This document shows, one piece after another, positions 21,552 to 32,200 of a stretch of 64,000 nt of DNA. The translations under genes were made by a program, and so were the position numbers. The DNA lies in contig OZ017748.1 of assembly GCA_963969365.1 (NCBI GenBank), positions 4,213,001 through 4,277,000 of the forward strand, given 5' to 3'. Numbering within the stretch: position 1 is the first letter of the stretch; every line of letters begins with the position of its first letter. The DNA is from Asterochloris sp. CNOR1. Its lineage: Eukaryota > Chlorophyta > Trebouxiophyceae > Trebouxiales > Trebouxiaceae. The notes beneath the pieces were generated by a model. The model had not been told where the DNA came from. It saw only the letters and a list, made by a program, of their open reading frames with translations, and ran no database searches.

Positions 21552-22010
21552 CTAGTCCATCGGCAGCACATGTGTTGGCAGGCAGACCTCTGCGCCATGC
21601 AGCAGCCGGTACAGGTTGATGGCGGCAATGATTGCCTCTGCACAGCCTTCTGTGGTCACGAGGTTCATCTGGTATGAGACTGGGGTGGGACTGCTCTGAG
21701 TGTCGCACTGAATGGCGTAGAATTGCAGCCTTCCCTCCCTCACTGAAGCCGCCATTAGGTAGGGCAGCGTCACATGGTGCAGAGGAGACCATTGCCCGAC
21801 TTTGGCTAGAAGCGCAGAACGCAGACAGGTGTGGGCTGTCAGTGCAGCACTGTTCAGAGGACATGCACGTCACATATAGCCAGCAATATTCTATGGCAGA
21901 CCTGGCTTGTTGCATGCAACCTGGCTTGATACAGCTTGCAGAGTTGCCTGACTCACCCCTGATGTCTTCCACTGCCAGCGGTCCTGAAGGTTCAACTTGA
22001 GCACATTATC
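21552..22010 (-). CDS. Unknown protein, C-terminal exons
   Basis: The exon from about 21830 to the stop at 21552 reads continuously as protein-like sequence (VTLPYLMAASVREGRLQFYA, then CAEAIIAAINLYRLLHG). A second candidate exon at about 21957-22010 (DNVLKLNLQDRWQWK) ends at a good GTGAGT donor. The phase between them does not fit the simplest junction, so the model is incomplete. No family is recognised. It is divergent from the plus-strand exon at 22039. Confidence 0.4.
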
Positions 22011-22038
22011 AGGCTCACTTTTCCATATAAAAAGTTAG

Positions 22039-22795
22039 CTGGAGCCCGCTCATGCTGCCCACCTGGCCGCAAGCTACGGCCTGTACCTGAGCGCTGAGTC
22101 ATTGACCCAGACCCCTGCAGGCGAGGGCATCACACTTATGTTTGCTCAGGTCCAAGGATTTTGAAGGCTGCAGGCTGGCAATGGAAGGCAGGCACAAGTT
22201 GCAGCCCATTGTGGCGACCAAGCAAGGAAGCAAGCTGCAGGCTCATACAGCTCCTGTGCAGTAATGCAGGCTGCTGACTTCGCCCCTGGTTGTGCTCATG
22301 TTGCAGGTGAAAACATTCGCGATGAGGCCACATGAGTCATCCGACAATGCGAATGCGGCTCTCTCCTCCGCGTGACCAGTGGCGCGCAGGGTGTGCAAGA
22401 TGAGATGGCTAACCGGTATTGGACAGAGCGGCTTGGCACGCAGAGCTTCAGCCAGCAGTCTGTTGTGCTGGGCAACTCCCTGATCGGCTCCAGCAGTTGC
22501 GCAGCCAGGGCAGCAGAGTCGTCAGGAGCACCTGCAGCATGGCATGAATGACTCAAGACTGCAGACATTGAGAGTGGCAGTATTTGCTCAGGAGAAGCAA
22601 AACACCCATGATCCATTGCCCCAGCAGGTGCGGCGGCAGTGGGAGGTCAGATGTGTGCTGGACACAGGGTGGTGGAGCTTGCGACAGCAGTGCAGCTCAT
22701 GCCCCAGCTGACCCCACCTCCAGGTCCGGCAGGCAAGGCGCTGGCTCCATGGCAGCCAACCACAGCAGCATGCCACACATGGTTTGTTCCTTAGC
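22039..22795 (+). CDS. Unknown protein, three candidate exons
   Basis: Candidate exons: 22039-22149 (LAASYGLYLSAESLTQ, then GEGITLMFAQ), one starting at 22390 in matching phase (GVQDEMANRYWTERLGTQSF, then SVVLGNSLIG), and a last exon starting near 22629 (GHRVVELATAVQLMPQL...) that reads open to a stop at about 22795. The composition is clearly protein-like, but I do not recognise the family. The 5' end and the junction between exons 2 and 3 are unresolved. Confidence 0.4.
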
Positions 22796-23529
22796 CAGCA
22801 TGGACGCCAAACATGCTCACCAGCTCGACGTAAGGCAACTCAGCAATGGCCAGCAGTGCAATGTGCTACCCAGCTGAGAATCATGCTGCCCCATGCAGAT
22901 CAATGGCACACAAATACATTGCATGGGTCGCCCACGTAAAGCAGGCACTGGGGTTTTGGCAGCCGCAGGCAACCCTGCGGGTTCAAGGCGCAGCTTGACT
23001 CCGAAATTTGGTGTGCACGCAGCTCGAGCGACTTGTGCAGCCGCTCACCACCATGCCACATATGCACTTGTCTGAGCGCAAAGCAAGCTTGCTAAATAAT
23101 AACACTACGCAGTCGGCAGCAATGAGCTGCTGCCACTGGACCAGCAAACAGACGTAAGGAACACCCATGCCCCTGTGATGACTGCACCAAGACTGGTGCA
23201 GCCACGCTTCCCACTGGACATGTTGCCCTGACACAAGGAGATGGGTTTAAATTGCAAAGGAAAGTATTTCCACCAGGTGAGGGAGCACAGAAGCCACAGC
23301 TCACTTGCCCAGACCAAAAGATGGTCAAGGCCAGGCCCAGCCATGACCTCTTGCTGGTGTCGCCTCAATCACAAAACAGTATGCCATGTGCATCACACAC
23401 GGGGGCACCAGTAAGCTTGTGGGCGTTGCAGGTGGATGCCCCTTGAGCAGCCACTTACGTGATGGCTCAGGCCATTGTGAACCAAGACCAGGTGCATCAT
23501 CCACATATTGCCTAGCAACTGAACCTCAC

Positions 23530-23701
23530 CTGATCTCTGACTGTCACACTCTGCAACCAGGTTTTCGACCTGCTCCTGGCGAAGCGCCACCTGCCCCCCA
23601 TTGCAGTCTGCGCCTTTGTCATTCTCCTCTTCTGCCAGCTTGTTGTACCTGTGCAGCCACACCCTGAGATCATCAGGTGTTGAGAGAGATGGCTCTGACA
23701 T
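23530..23701 (-). CDS. Exon of a small unknown gene (MADK-like family, copy B)
   Basis: Minus-strand exon from ATG at 23701 (MSEPSLSTPDDLRVWLHRYN, then EQVENLVAECDSQ) to a GTGAGG donor at its low end. It resembles the exon at 510-695 in length and layout, and both are followed by the same degenerate downstream DNA. A further exon at about 23880-23990 (ERLVRRLAEWDLLQIVGK) may belong to the same gene. No function is assigned. Confidence 0.4.
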
Positions 23702-24025
23702 GTTGGCATGGGCTGCAGGCAGTGAAGACACAGGAGTAGTCAGGACCAGGAGTAAACAGCAAATGAAATGGCACAGCTGAGCAGCAGGTGGTGCTTGAGC
23801 CTGCTGTCCTACATGGCCGCACACATGAGCTGCAGGTGCATGTGATACGTACAATATGTAAAGGCTCACCCACAGATACTTTTCCCACAATCTGCAGGAG
23901 GTCCCACTCTGCAAGACGCCTAACCAGCCTTTCTTCTGCTGTGTCCCGGCCATATATAAGACTAGGTCCAGGAGACGGTCGCAATGCACTTCCAAAAGGT
24001 TCGCAAGAGGTGTTCAGTCCTTAAA

Positions 24026-24574
24026 CTACAAGCTAGGGCATTCATGTTGCTCAAGTGAAAATTGGGGGTCTTTCTTCATGTCCTTCACTAAGCGTTCGAG
24101 GAAGCGACCCCCACTCACGCGACCGTTCGCAACTGCTGCACTCCTCAGGTGAGCAACAACCCGAGAGTGGTCGTCCTGTAGCTGCTTGACTGCGCTCTGG
24201 AGTAGCCCAGTCTCCCGAGAGTGGTCTTGCTGAAGCTGCTTGACTTCGCTCTGGACTAGCGCTGCATCCCGAGAGTGGTCTTGCTGAAGCTGCTCGACTG
24301 CGCTCTGGAGTGGCACTGTGTCCCAAGAGCGTTCCTGCTGAAGCTGCTTGACTGCGCTCTGGAAGGGCATCGCCTCCCGAGAGTGGTCCTGCTGAAGCTG
24401 CTTGACTGCGCTCTGGAGTAGCATCGCCTCCCGCGAGTGGTCTTGCTGAAGCTGCTTGACTGCGCTCTTGAGTAGCACCATCTCCATCTTGCTCTGCCTC
24501 TGCCTGAGAAGGCTGACGAGCAGGGAGATGAGCAGCAGCACCCAGGCATAGTCTGCAGGCAATTGGGAGAGCAT
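24026..24574 (-). CDS. Membrane-anchored coiled-coil protein with 18-residue repeats
   Basis: 182 residues, single open frame from ATG at 24574. Residues 9-24 are a hydrophobic anchor (YAWVLLLISLLVSLL), followed by basic residues, so the N-terminus is inserted in a membrane. Residues of about 32-145 are six tandem copies of an 18-residue unit (consensus LLQSAVKQLQQDHSREAM), encoded by 54-bp DNA repeats. The spacing of Leu and Val suggests an amphipathic helix or coiled coil. The C-terminus is charged (RFLERLVKDMKKDPQFSL). No homologous family is recognised. It could be a tether or spacer on an organelle membrane. Confidence 0.65.
   Translation of the reverse strand: MLSQLPADYAWVLLLISLLVSLLRQRQSKMEMVLLKSAVKQLQQDHSREAMLLQSAVKQLQQDHSREAMPFQSAVKQLQQERSWDTVPLQSAVEQLQQDHSRDAALVQSEVKQLQQDHSRETGLLQSAVKQLQDDHSRVVAHLRSAAVANGRVSGGRFLERLVKDMKKDPQFSLEQHECPSL
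24150..24480 (-). repeat. 54-bp coding minisatellite
   Basis: Six units of 54 bp within the coiled-coil gene, differing by a few substitutions each, with a core of GACTGCGCTCTGGAGTAGC (plus strand). Units differ mainly at the last four residues. Confidence 0.9.
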
Positions 24575-24679
24575 TTGGCGCGGTACAGCAGGTGGCAGGC
24601 GGGACAGTGCAGACCAGGCCCCACCTACTAATTAGTAGTCCCACATGCTGGCCAGGCTGTGTTGGCACACAGACAAGGT

Positions 24680-26217
24680 GTGTGTGAGTTTAAGTGAATG
24701 TGCACTTTGATTGCAGCCACTACTAGCCTGGTGGCCTGATACCCCATCTGAATTAGCAAAACCAACTGCTACAGTTGTTGGGTAACTTTAGTCACCTTTG
24801 GGGGCTTATGTCTGACTGCACTCGAAACAACTTTGATCTACATGGATGATGAAGTTCTGACCCCGCCTTGAGCAGACCTGCTCAGAGAGAACTTGCATTT
24901 CTGCGTAGTCCTTGTTGCTGGTGTATCATTTTGGCTGGCCATTGTCCAACAGAATTCCACCACACCTATACTCACTTGCAGATATGGAGTTCAGTAAGGT
25001 GGCCCGACCAACACATGTGGTCGTTTCTGGTGCCTGGCGCAACTGCAGTCTGCAACATTTTCCCTGGTTGCAACAGAGGTCTTGGGAATGAGTGCCCACA
25101 AATTGGCATTCGTGCAGTTCTCACAAAGTCTCAGTGTGACCATGCAAAGGCAACTGTAACACTGGCATTGAGGCATTGATTATGTTTGGGCCAGCCTGCC
25201 AATACATGTCTGGACTCCCTGCCTTTTATGTCTAGGGGGCGAAGCAGGATGCTGTCAGGCAGCATTTGTAAGTGGTACGATCCGTGCAGAAGGGTCTGTG
25301 GACGCGCCACCCTGCGCATGCTGGCTATTTGCGCAGAAGGGACTGTGCTAAGCGCTGGCTGGCCGCCTGCACACCCTGGCTGCTCAGCCTCATCATGACA
25401 TGGTATGACATGGCCTGAGCAGCTCCTTCAGTTGGTCATCCAGCTGACTGTGCTTCTCCCATTCTGCAGCAAGTTGCCAAGGCAGCCATTCTGGGTGTAC
25501 ACAACTGGGCGTCAGCCGTTGTGAGGGCCTTCTCACAGAAGGTGCCAAAGTCAATCTAGGCAGAGGTCTGGACACACACTTCCCAGTGGCACTTGAACAT
25601 GGGGGTCTGTCTGGCTGGACATGGACATCATCGCGCCACTGCAGTCCCCAAAGCCAAAACCACTAGAGGGGCGTTCATTCTCCCTGCAGAGCTGCTATAG
25701 CAACTAGAAGTCAGGGGTGGGCAGGCTCTCTGTCCACGGTGTGCAGCGGCTTTGCAAATGCTGTGAAGCAGCATGCACGCAGGCAGGCTAAGGGTTTACC
25801 ATGAGGCTGCACGGCTGAACAGCATGGAGAAGGGCTGATCATGCAGAGTCATGAAGGCCACTATCCAGAAGAAAATGCTATAGCTGTTGCAGGGAGGGTG
25901 TGGTCGTATGGGATGCAGCATGCAGGGGGACTTTCCAATTGCAATCCTGCACCGCGCTGCAGCCTGCCCATGTAATAGTACCATCTGTAGGCATTGCAAC
26001 AAAGGTAGCAACCTTTATCAGCTCCATACAGGTCATCGGACTGAGCAGCTCTGTCACACTGGTACAACACTGCATCTCCTCATCGGATGCCTACGAACAC
26101 TGGCCAACATTTTGCAAAAGACTCAAGATTGAGCCAAACTTTGGCGCTTAACCTACATTCGGTGTTGTCTCACCTGTGCAGCACGTAAACCTTGCAGAGT
26201 CTGCAAGCACAACAGCA
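24680..26217. other. Intergenic region, nothing supportable
   Basis: Short ORFs on both strands, none with domain-like sequence. The right end serves as the 5' flank of NCA1. Confidence 0.35.
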
Positions 26218-29200
26218 ATGGTCCAGGCACCTGAGGGCAGCGAGCCAGCGAGAAGCTGCCCCTTCAGTGGTAATAGACTGCCACCGGTGGCTGATCAGGG
26301 GCAGGCAGCTCATGATGCAGGTAGGACGTGACCTGAATCAGCGTGGGAGCATCCAACTTTTAGTTCGAGGCTCTGCCCCTATGCCCCTCTGTGCTTGTCA
26401 TCATGTGCACTGCTTCGAGAGAGAGCAGGGCTCCACTGACCATGTGATAACCCGCCTGCAACTTCAGGCATTGATGCCCCTTTGGATGCAACAGCAGAGG
26501 TCGTTGATGGCGCAGCAGTGCCTGGGCGTTGCCCCATGGGCTTTGCAGCAGGCAGTGCGCCAGCGGCAGGGCCTAGCAGCAGCAGTGGCCCCTCAGAAGA
26601 CACGCAGTACCCCACGGGTCCTGGAGTGGGGCAGTCTGGAGGCTGTCCTACGAGCTTTGGGGGTAGCGGCGCAACCAGCAGGTAGGCCCCAGTTTCACTT
26701 CAAACCCATGCAGGCAAGCTCTAACTTCACTCATGATTTGAGGCAGGCAAGCCTCCAGACACACAGCACAGAGGGTCATCACAGCAGAGTGGTGCCCAAA
26801 GGGCGTTGGGGGTGCGGCGCAACAGGGTGGCAAGCCTTGACGTCACTAAAAGGTCCAAATATGCAAGCCCACAGGACCGGTGGCTGTTGCAGTGGAGGGA
26901 CACCAGATGGGCTTTGGGGGCAGCGCCTTTGCAAGCAGGCGAGCCTGCGGCCACAGCTTGCTGTGACTTTGCCAGCCTAAATTGTGCCTGCAGGAGCCAG
27001 CCTGCTCAGAGCTGTGCGGTCAGGGCTACAATGTGTTGCTGCTCATGTCCAACTGGGGCAGCAGCGGCTTGCGGCATGGCAACCCTCGCAGTGCCTGCCA
27101 TTTGTGAAAGCTGTGCCTGCAGCGGTAGGCATGCGGCAGCTGTTGGACGTCGAACCTGCTTCTCTCAAGATCTCTGCAACCCCGACACAGCCGGCAAGCT
27201 GATTGCATGCAGCAGGCTCAACTACCCACTGTGCAGATAGGGGAGGACAGCTTTCTCCACATGTGCCCTCAGCATGCTGCAGCTGGCAAGCATGAATCGC
27301 AAAAGTAGGCAGCCTCCCACTGTGCGGGTCGTGCAGCGCAGCATTGCTGACACATTCACATAGCATAGCATTGCTGACACATTCACACAGCAGGATGCAG
27401 CCGGCAAGCTGACTGTGACAGGCACTGATCCTGCACTGTGCAGGTTTGGGGAGCACGGCATGCATGACACCTGACAAGCGTGATGCAGCCAGCAAGCAGA
27501 CTGCACAACAGACTTGGCTGCCCACCGTGTAGGTGCCGCAAAGCATGACACAGCCAACTCGCAGCCGTCAGATGTGCCCTCTACTCAGCAGGTCATGAAG
27601 CACAGCACCACTCACATGCGCTCTAAGTGAAGCACAGCCAGCAAGCTGACTACCCATCAGATTCGGCCTCCCACCATGCAAGTGGTGGAGCACCGCTGGT
27701 GCCCACACGTCAGTCATGACGCAGTCAACAAAGTGACCACAGCAAGCCCAGCTTCCTGCCATGCAGGTCTGGTGGGGCCAACAGCACCACACCAGATGGG
27801 GAGAGAGGTGGCCAGGACGCGCAGCGGAATGGGGCCAGCGCCGGGGGCAAATGCCCTTTCGGCTATGACCAGCCCAGTGGTCCCAAGATGACCCACCTGC
27901 ACTGCTCCCTGTGCAAGTCACTGCTGCACGACGTGGTGCTGCTGGGCTGCGGGTGCAGGTTCTGCAGGTCAGCAACATGGTACATACATCACATGAAAAG
28001 ATGTAAATGTATGAGCTGAGCTTGTGTGTGCTGGGAACCAGAAGGTGCTGCCTTTTATGTGTGCCCCTGCTGCATGATGTGGCTCAGCTCACCTCTGCTG
28101 CAGGCACAGTGTAGCGTGCCTCTTGGATGTCATTGCTTGCGCCGCCGGCTCAGCCAGCTGCAGCTACTGACTTGTGCAGTCCCTGCTTGGCTGCAGGCGC
28201 TGTGTGGCACATTTCAAGGAAAGCCCTGCCTGCGGCGCTGGCTGCAGTTCCTCACCTGTGCAGTCCACTTGTGCTGCAGGCACTGTGTGGCGCGCTTGCA
28301 GGACTGCCCTGTCTGCAGCACTGGCTGGGACAGCTTCACCTTATGACTTCTGCAGCCCCTGCTCTGCTGCAGGCACTGTGTGGCGCGCTTCCAGGACTGC
28401 CCTGTCTGCGGCGCTGACATCACGAGCCGGGAGCCTGATGCGGCGCTGCAAGGTGGGCAGCTCGTTCTGCTTGTTCTGTGCAGCGAGACATCGCTGCAAT
28501 GCACCACACAGCCTTCAGCCTCATTGCTTGTGGCCAGCGCCCACGCGGAGCTGCAAGGTGCGCACTTTGCTGTGCTTGGTCCTGTCACAGGGTGCCTGGA
28601 ATGTGGTTTGCCTCTGCATGGCGTCTTTCCTGGCCCTCATCTTTCCTGTCAGATTACAGCACAGTCAGACTTAGAGTTCCACTCCCCCTTCATTACCACC
28701 CTCATGCTGAAACGAGACATGCGTCAAGGGAAGCAGGCACTGCTCTGTACTGCACTGCGCGCGGTTGAGGGCAGCAGCGCAGCCATTGACGCTGCCCTGT
28801 AGCAGGCCTGCACCATCAAAAGGGTGATGCTGGGCACGGACAAGCACAAAGCTTGCACAGCCAGCAGGGAAGGCCATGGATGGTCACGCATGGACTGCAC
28901 CCCTTTATGCCCTGCACTTTGTTCCAGTGGGCAGGTCAGCAGCAGCAGCATCAGTGTATGGTGGTGTAGGGCAAGGGGCAGCCTTACATCTGGCCTTGCC
29001 TGTATGTGTATGCCTTACATCCTCTTCATGGCTGTGCAGGGTAGGTGGATGGCTACTTTGCTGCAGGCGAATTGTCAGCGAAGGGGGCGAGGTACAGTCT
29101 GCCTTTGCTATGGCTGGGTGTACCTGACATCCCCTTCCTTGGCCATGTAGGGCAGGTTGACGGCTTCATTGCGGCGCATGCCGGCAAGAGGTCGCTGCAG

Positions 29201-32200
29201 GAGCTGGACGACCCAAGGCTTGACCAGCAAGTGAGCGTGTGGGCAGCCTTTCTCCAGAGTGCCAAAGCTGCCCCTACAAAGTGGCTGGGACAGTTGCAGC
29301 TTTGTCCGGCTGGGATGGCCTTCTTCTACAGTGCTAGGCTGCCCTAGCAGCTGGGCAGGTCAGGTGCAGCTCTGGCCCGCGGGCAGCGTCCTAAGAGGCG
29401 CATGAGAGGCCTGTATAGTGCAATGCATCTTGGCTCATGATTGCAGCCCCATGGGGACAGTTGGCCATTGCAGCTGGCCCAGCTAGTTCAGGCCTTGGGG
29501 TTCTAGGCTATTTGACACCTATACCCTCAGCGACGCAGTCAGGCCACGTGGCTGCTGCAGCTGGCCCCCTTGGGCTATGGCTTCCCGCATGGGACTCACA
29601 CTCTCAGCGCTTCAATCACGTCCACTGGCCCCTTCCTGCAGGCGGGCGGCGACCTGACCGCCAGCCGGGCCACCTTCTTCCTGCAACTGGGCCTGCGCTC
29701 GGCGGCTGCCGGCAACTTCCCTGCTGCTCTGGACAGGTGACGTGCCTGCCAGCCTGCACAGCACCTGTACTTATGGGGGCCAGGGGCTGGAGCAGGCACC
29801 CTGAGTGGAGCCCTGAATGGGGTTGCAGTGCCCCCAGCCTGCTGTGCTCCTGGCTGCATTGGCATCAGACACCTTGCCGGAGAGTCCTGTGGCCAGGGGC
29901 GGAGCGCTTGGGCTGGTGCTGCTCTCTCAGGCAACCCTGCAAGGCTGCCCCACCAACTGCAGTGTGCAGCTGCAGTGTGCAGGACACCCACACTTCAGGG
30001 GCCAGGGGTTGGTGCCTGAGCTGGGCTGTTGCAGGTATCCCGCCCGGAGCAGGCTCACAGTGCCCCCAGCCTGTTGTGCCCTCGGCTGGACTGGCATCAG
30101 ACGCCTGCACAGAGCCTTCTGGCTGTATGCACTGTTGTTGGGGCATGACTGCTCTTGGGCAAACGAGTCTGCAGGCTGCATCAGCACCTGATGTAGCGCA
30201 TGCTGCTGGCTGATGGTGACTGGCATTGCACACCTTGACATATTCCCCCTGGTTTGAGGCGCAGGCCTTGCGCAGGGCTGCACTATGTCAGGCCCAAAGT
30301 GCCAGTCGCAGCACATGCGTCGGCTCCCTGAGGAAGTCGCGAGCGCATTGTGAGGCTGCACCACTGACTAGAGCTGTTGCTGCTGTCCGCAGGTTGGCAC
30401 AGTCCCGCCATGACCTGCTGTCGCAGGTGGAGGAGCAGGGGCAGACTGCAGAGCTGTGTTCTCAGGTGCGTCCTTGCAGCTGGGCCTGGTAGCACTGCAT
30501 TGCTTTGTCCCTCAGCAGTCTGCAGAGCTGTGTTTCCGAGTGCAGCCTCGCAGCTGGGCCTGTCAGCACTGCATCGGTTTGTCCCTCAGCAGTCCGCAGA
30601 GCCGTGTTTCCGAGTGCAGCCTCTCAACTGGGCCTGTCAGCACTGCATCGCTGTGTCCCTCAGCAGACCGCAGAGCCATGTTTCTGGGTGCATCCTCTCA
30701 ACTGGGCCTGTCAGCACTGCATCGCAATATCTCAAAAGCAGACTGCAGATCTTTGCTCCCACGTGCGTCCTCACACAATGGGGCCTGTTAGCACTGCACT
30801 GCTCGTCCCAGAGCAGGCTAACATAGTGGTCCTGCCAGCAGCGCAGCACACTGCACCCCGCAGTGGCAACATTGCACCGCATCATGTCACAGCAGGCATG
30901 GACTGTGGCAACACTGCACGGCAATTCACTCCTACAAGCACGTGCTATGGCAGCTTTGCATCACATTGCATCCCAGCAAGCACCTGCTGCGGGGCATCTT
31001 GCCCTAGCAGGCACCAGTTTGGGGCACCCTGCTGGAGGGCGCACCAATGAGCACCTGCTGTGGAGCACTCTGCCTATCAGGCACTTTGTTATAGGGCATC
31101 TCGCCTGCAGTGCATCATTCTGGCCCAGCTGGCATTTTCCATATTTCATCCTGCCGACATCGCATGCTGCGGCATGCATCTGCACAAGGGCATTGTGCTG
31201 GCAAAGCACCCTCCTGCTCCAGAGGAGCACTTGCCGGGCGGACACCCTGCCGGCAGCGCGTCCATCTTGCTGCGGAAGGCACTTGCTGTGGGGCCATGCC
31301 GCAGAACGAACAGTCCGTCGCCATGGCTGCGACGAATTACACTGGCAAGCTCTACGTGCACGGTCACCATCTCACCGAACGGGTCGGCATATCGTATGCA
31401 GCCGGACCCCCTGACTACATCGGCATGATTGCGAGCCGCCCGATGTCAGAAAACTGCAGTGGCATCCTGCTGGCAGCGTATCATTCTGCTTCGGCAGGCG
31501 CCTGCTGTGCAGCATCCTGCCGCCGGCTGCCAGTGGGGGACTGATGGCATGCCCCTTGCTCAGCGTTGTACCGCTGGCTGTAAGTGTCTGCTGCTGTGCT
31601 GCTGCTGCAGCTCGGCGCCGTCTGCGGTTCAGAGGGAGACTGCTGCCGCCGACTGGACGATCTGGCGGGGGCAGAGCAGCACTACCTGGCGGGCGTTGAG
31701 CATATGAAGAAGTGTGGAAGGTGGGCTCTGCTTTATCTTGCCATCTTTCTATGTGTGGCAGCACGAGGCAGCAGACAGACAGCATGACTAACCCTGGGGC
31801 AGCAGAGCAGCAACATCTGGCAGGCGCCTAGCACATGCAGACCTGTGAGAGGTGAGCAATGCATAGGGTCAACATTCTTCGCAAATGTTGCCGCAGGAAC
31901 ATGCAGCATGTAAACAACATGCATGGCTGGGTAGAGTAGAGTGCTATCTGGCAAGCGTTAAGCACATGCATGCTTGTGACAGGGGGCCCTTTGCGAACTT
32001 GATCTGGTCTGCTGCCACGCACTTGCAGACGTTGGTGCGTACCTGGCGGGCAGATGCTGCATGCATCCTGCTGCCTGCTTCTGCTAAGGGATGTCAAAAG
32101 ATGTCCGTCACGTCAGCGAACAACTTTTGCTTGCCAGCAACCAAGAGGTGCTGCAGGAGGCCACGCCGTGCTGTTGGCCATGAGCCTTCAGACGCATCCC

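Noticed and set aside
24150-24480. CRISPR-like array
   Set aside because: The 54-bp units are contiguous coding repeats without unique spacers, in a eukaryotic genome.
29437-30213. 258-codon plus-strand ORF
   Set aside because: Spans NCA1 exon 6 in another frame and intron ladders; it is an intronic shadow.
30820-31310. tRNA or ncRNA genes within the GCACCTGCTG-rich stretch
   Set aside because: No cloverleaf or internal promoter boxes; it is a weak minisatellite in an NCA1 intron.
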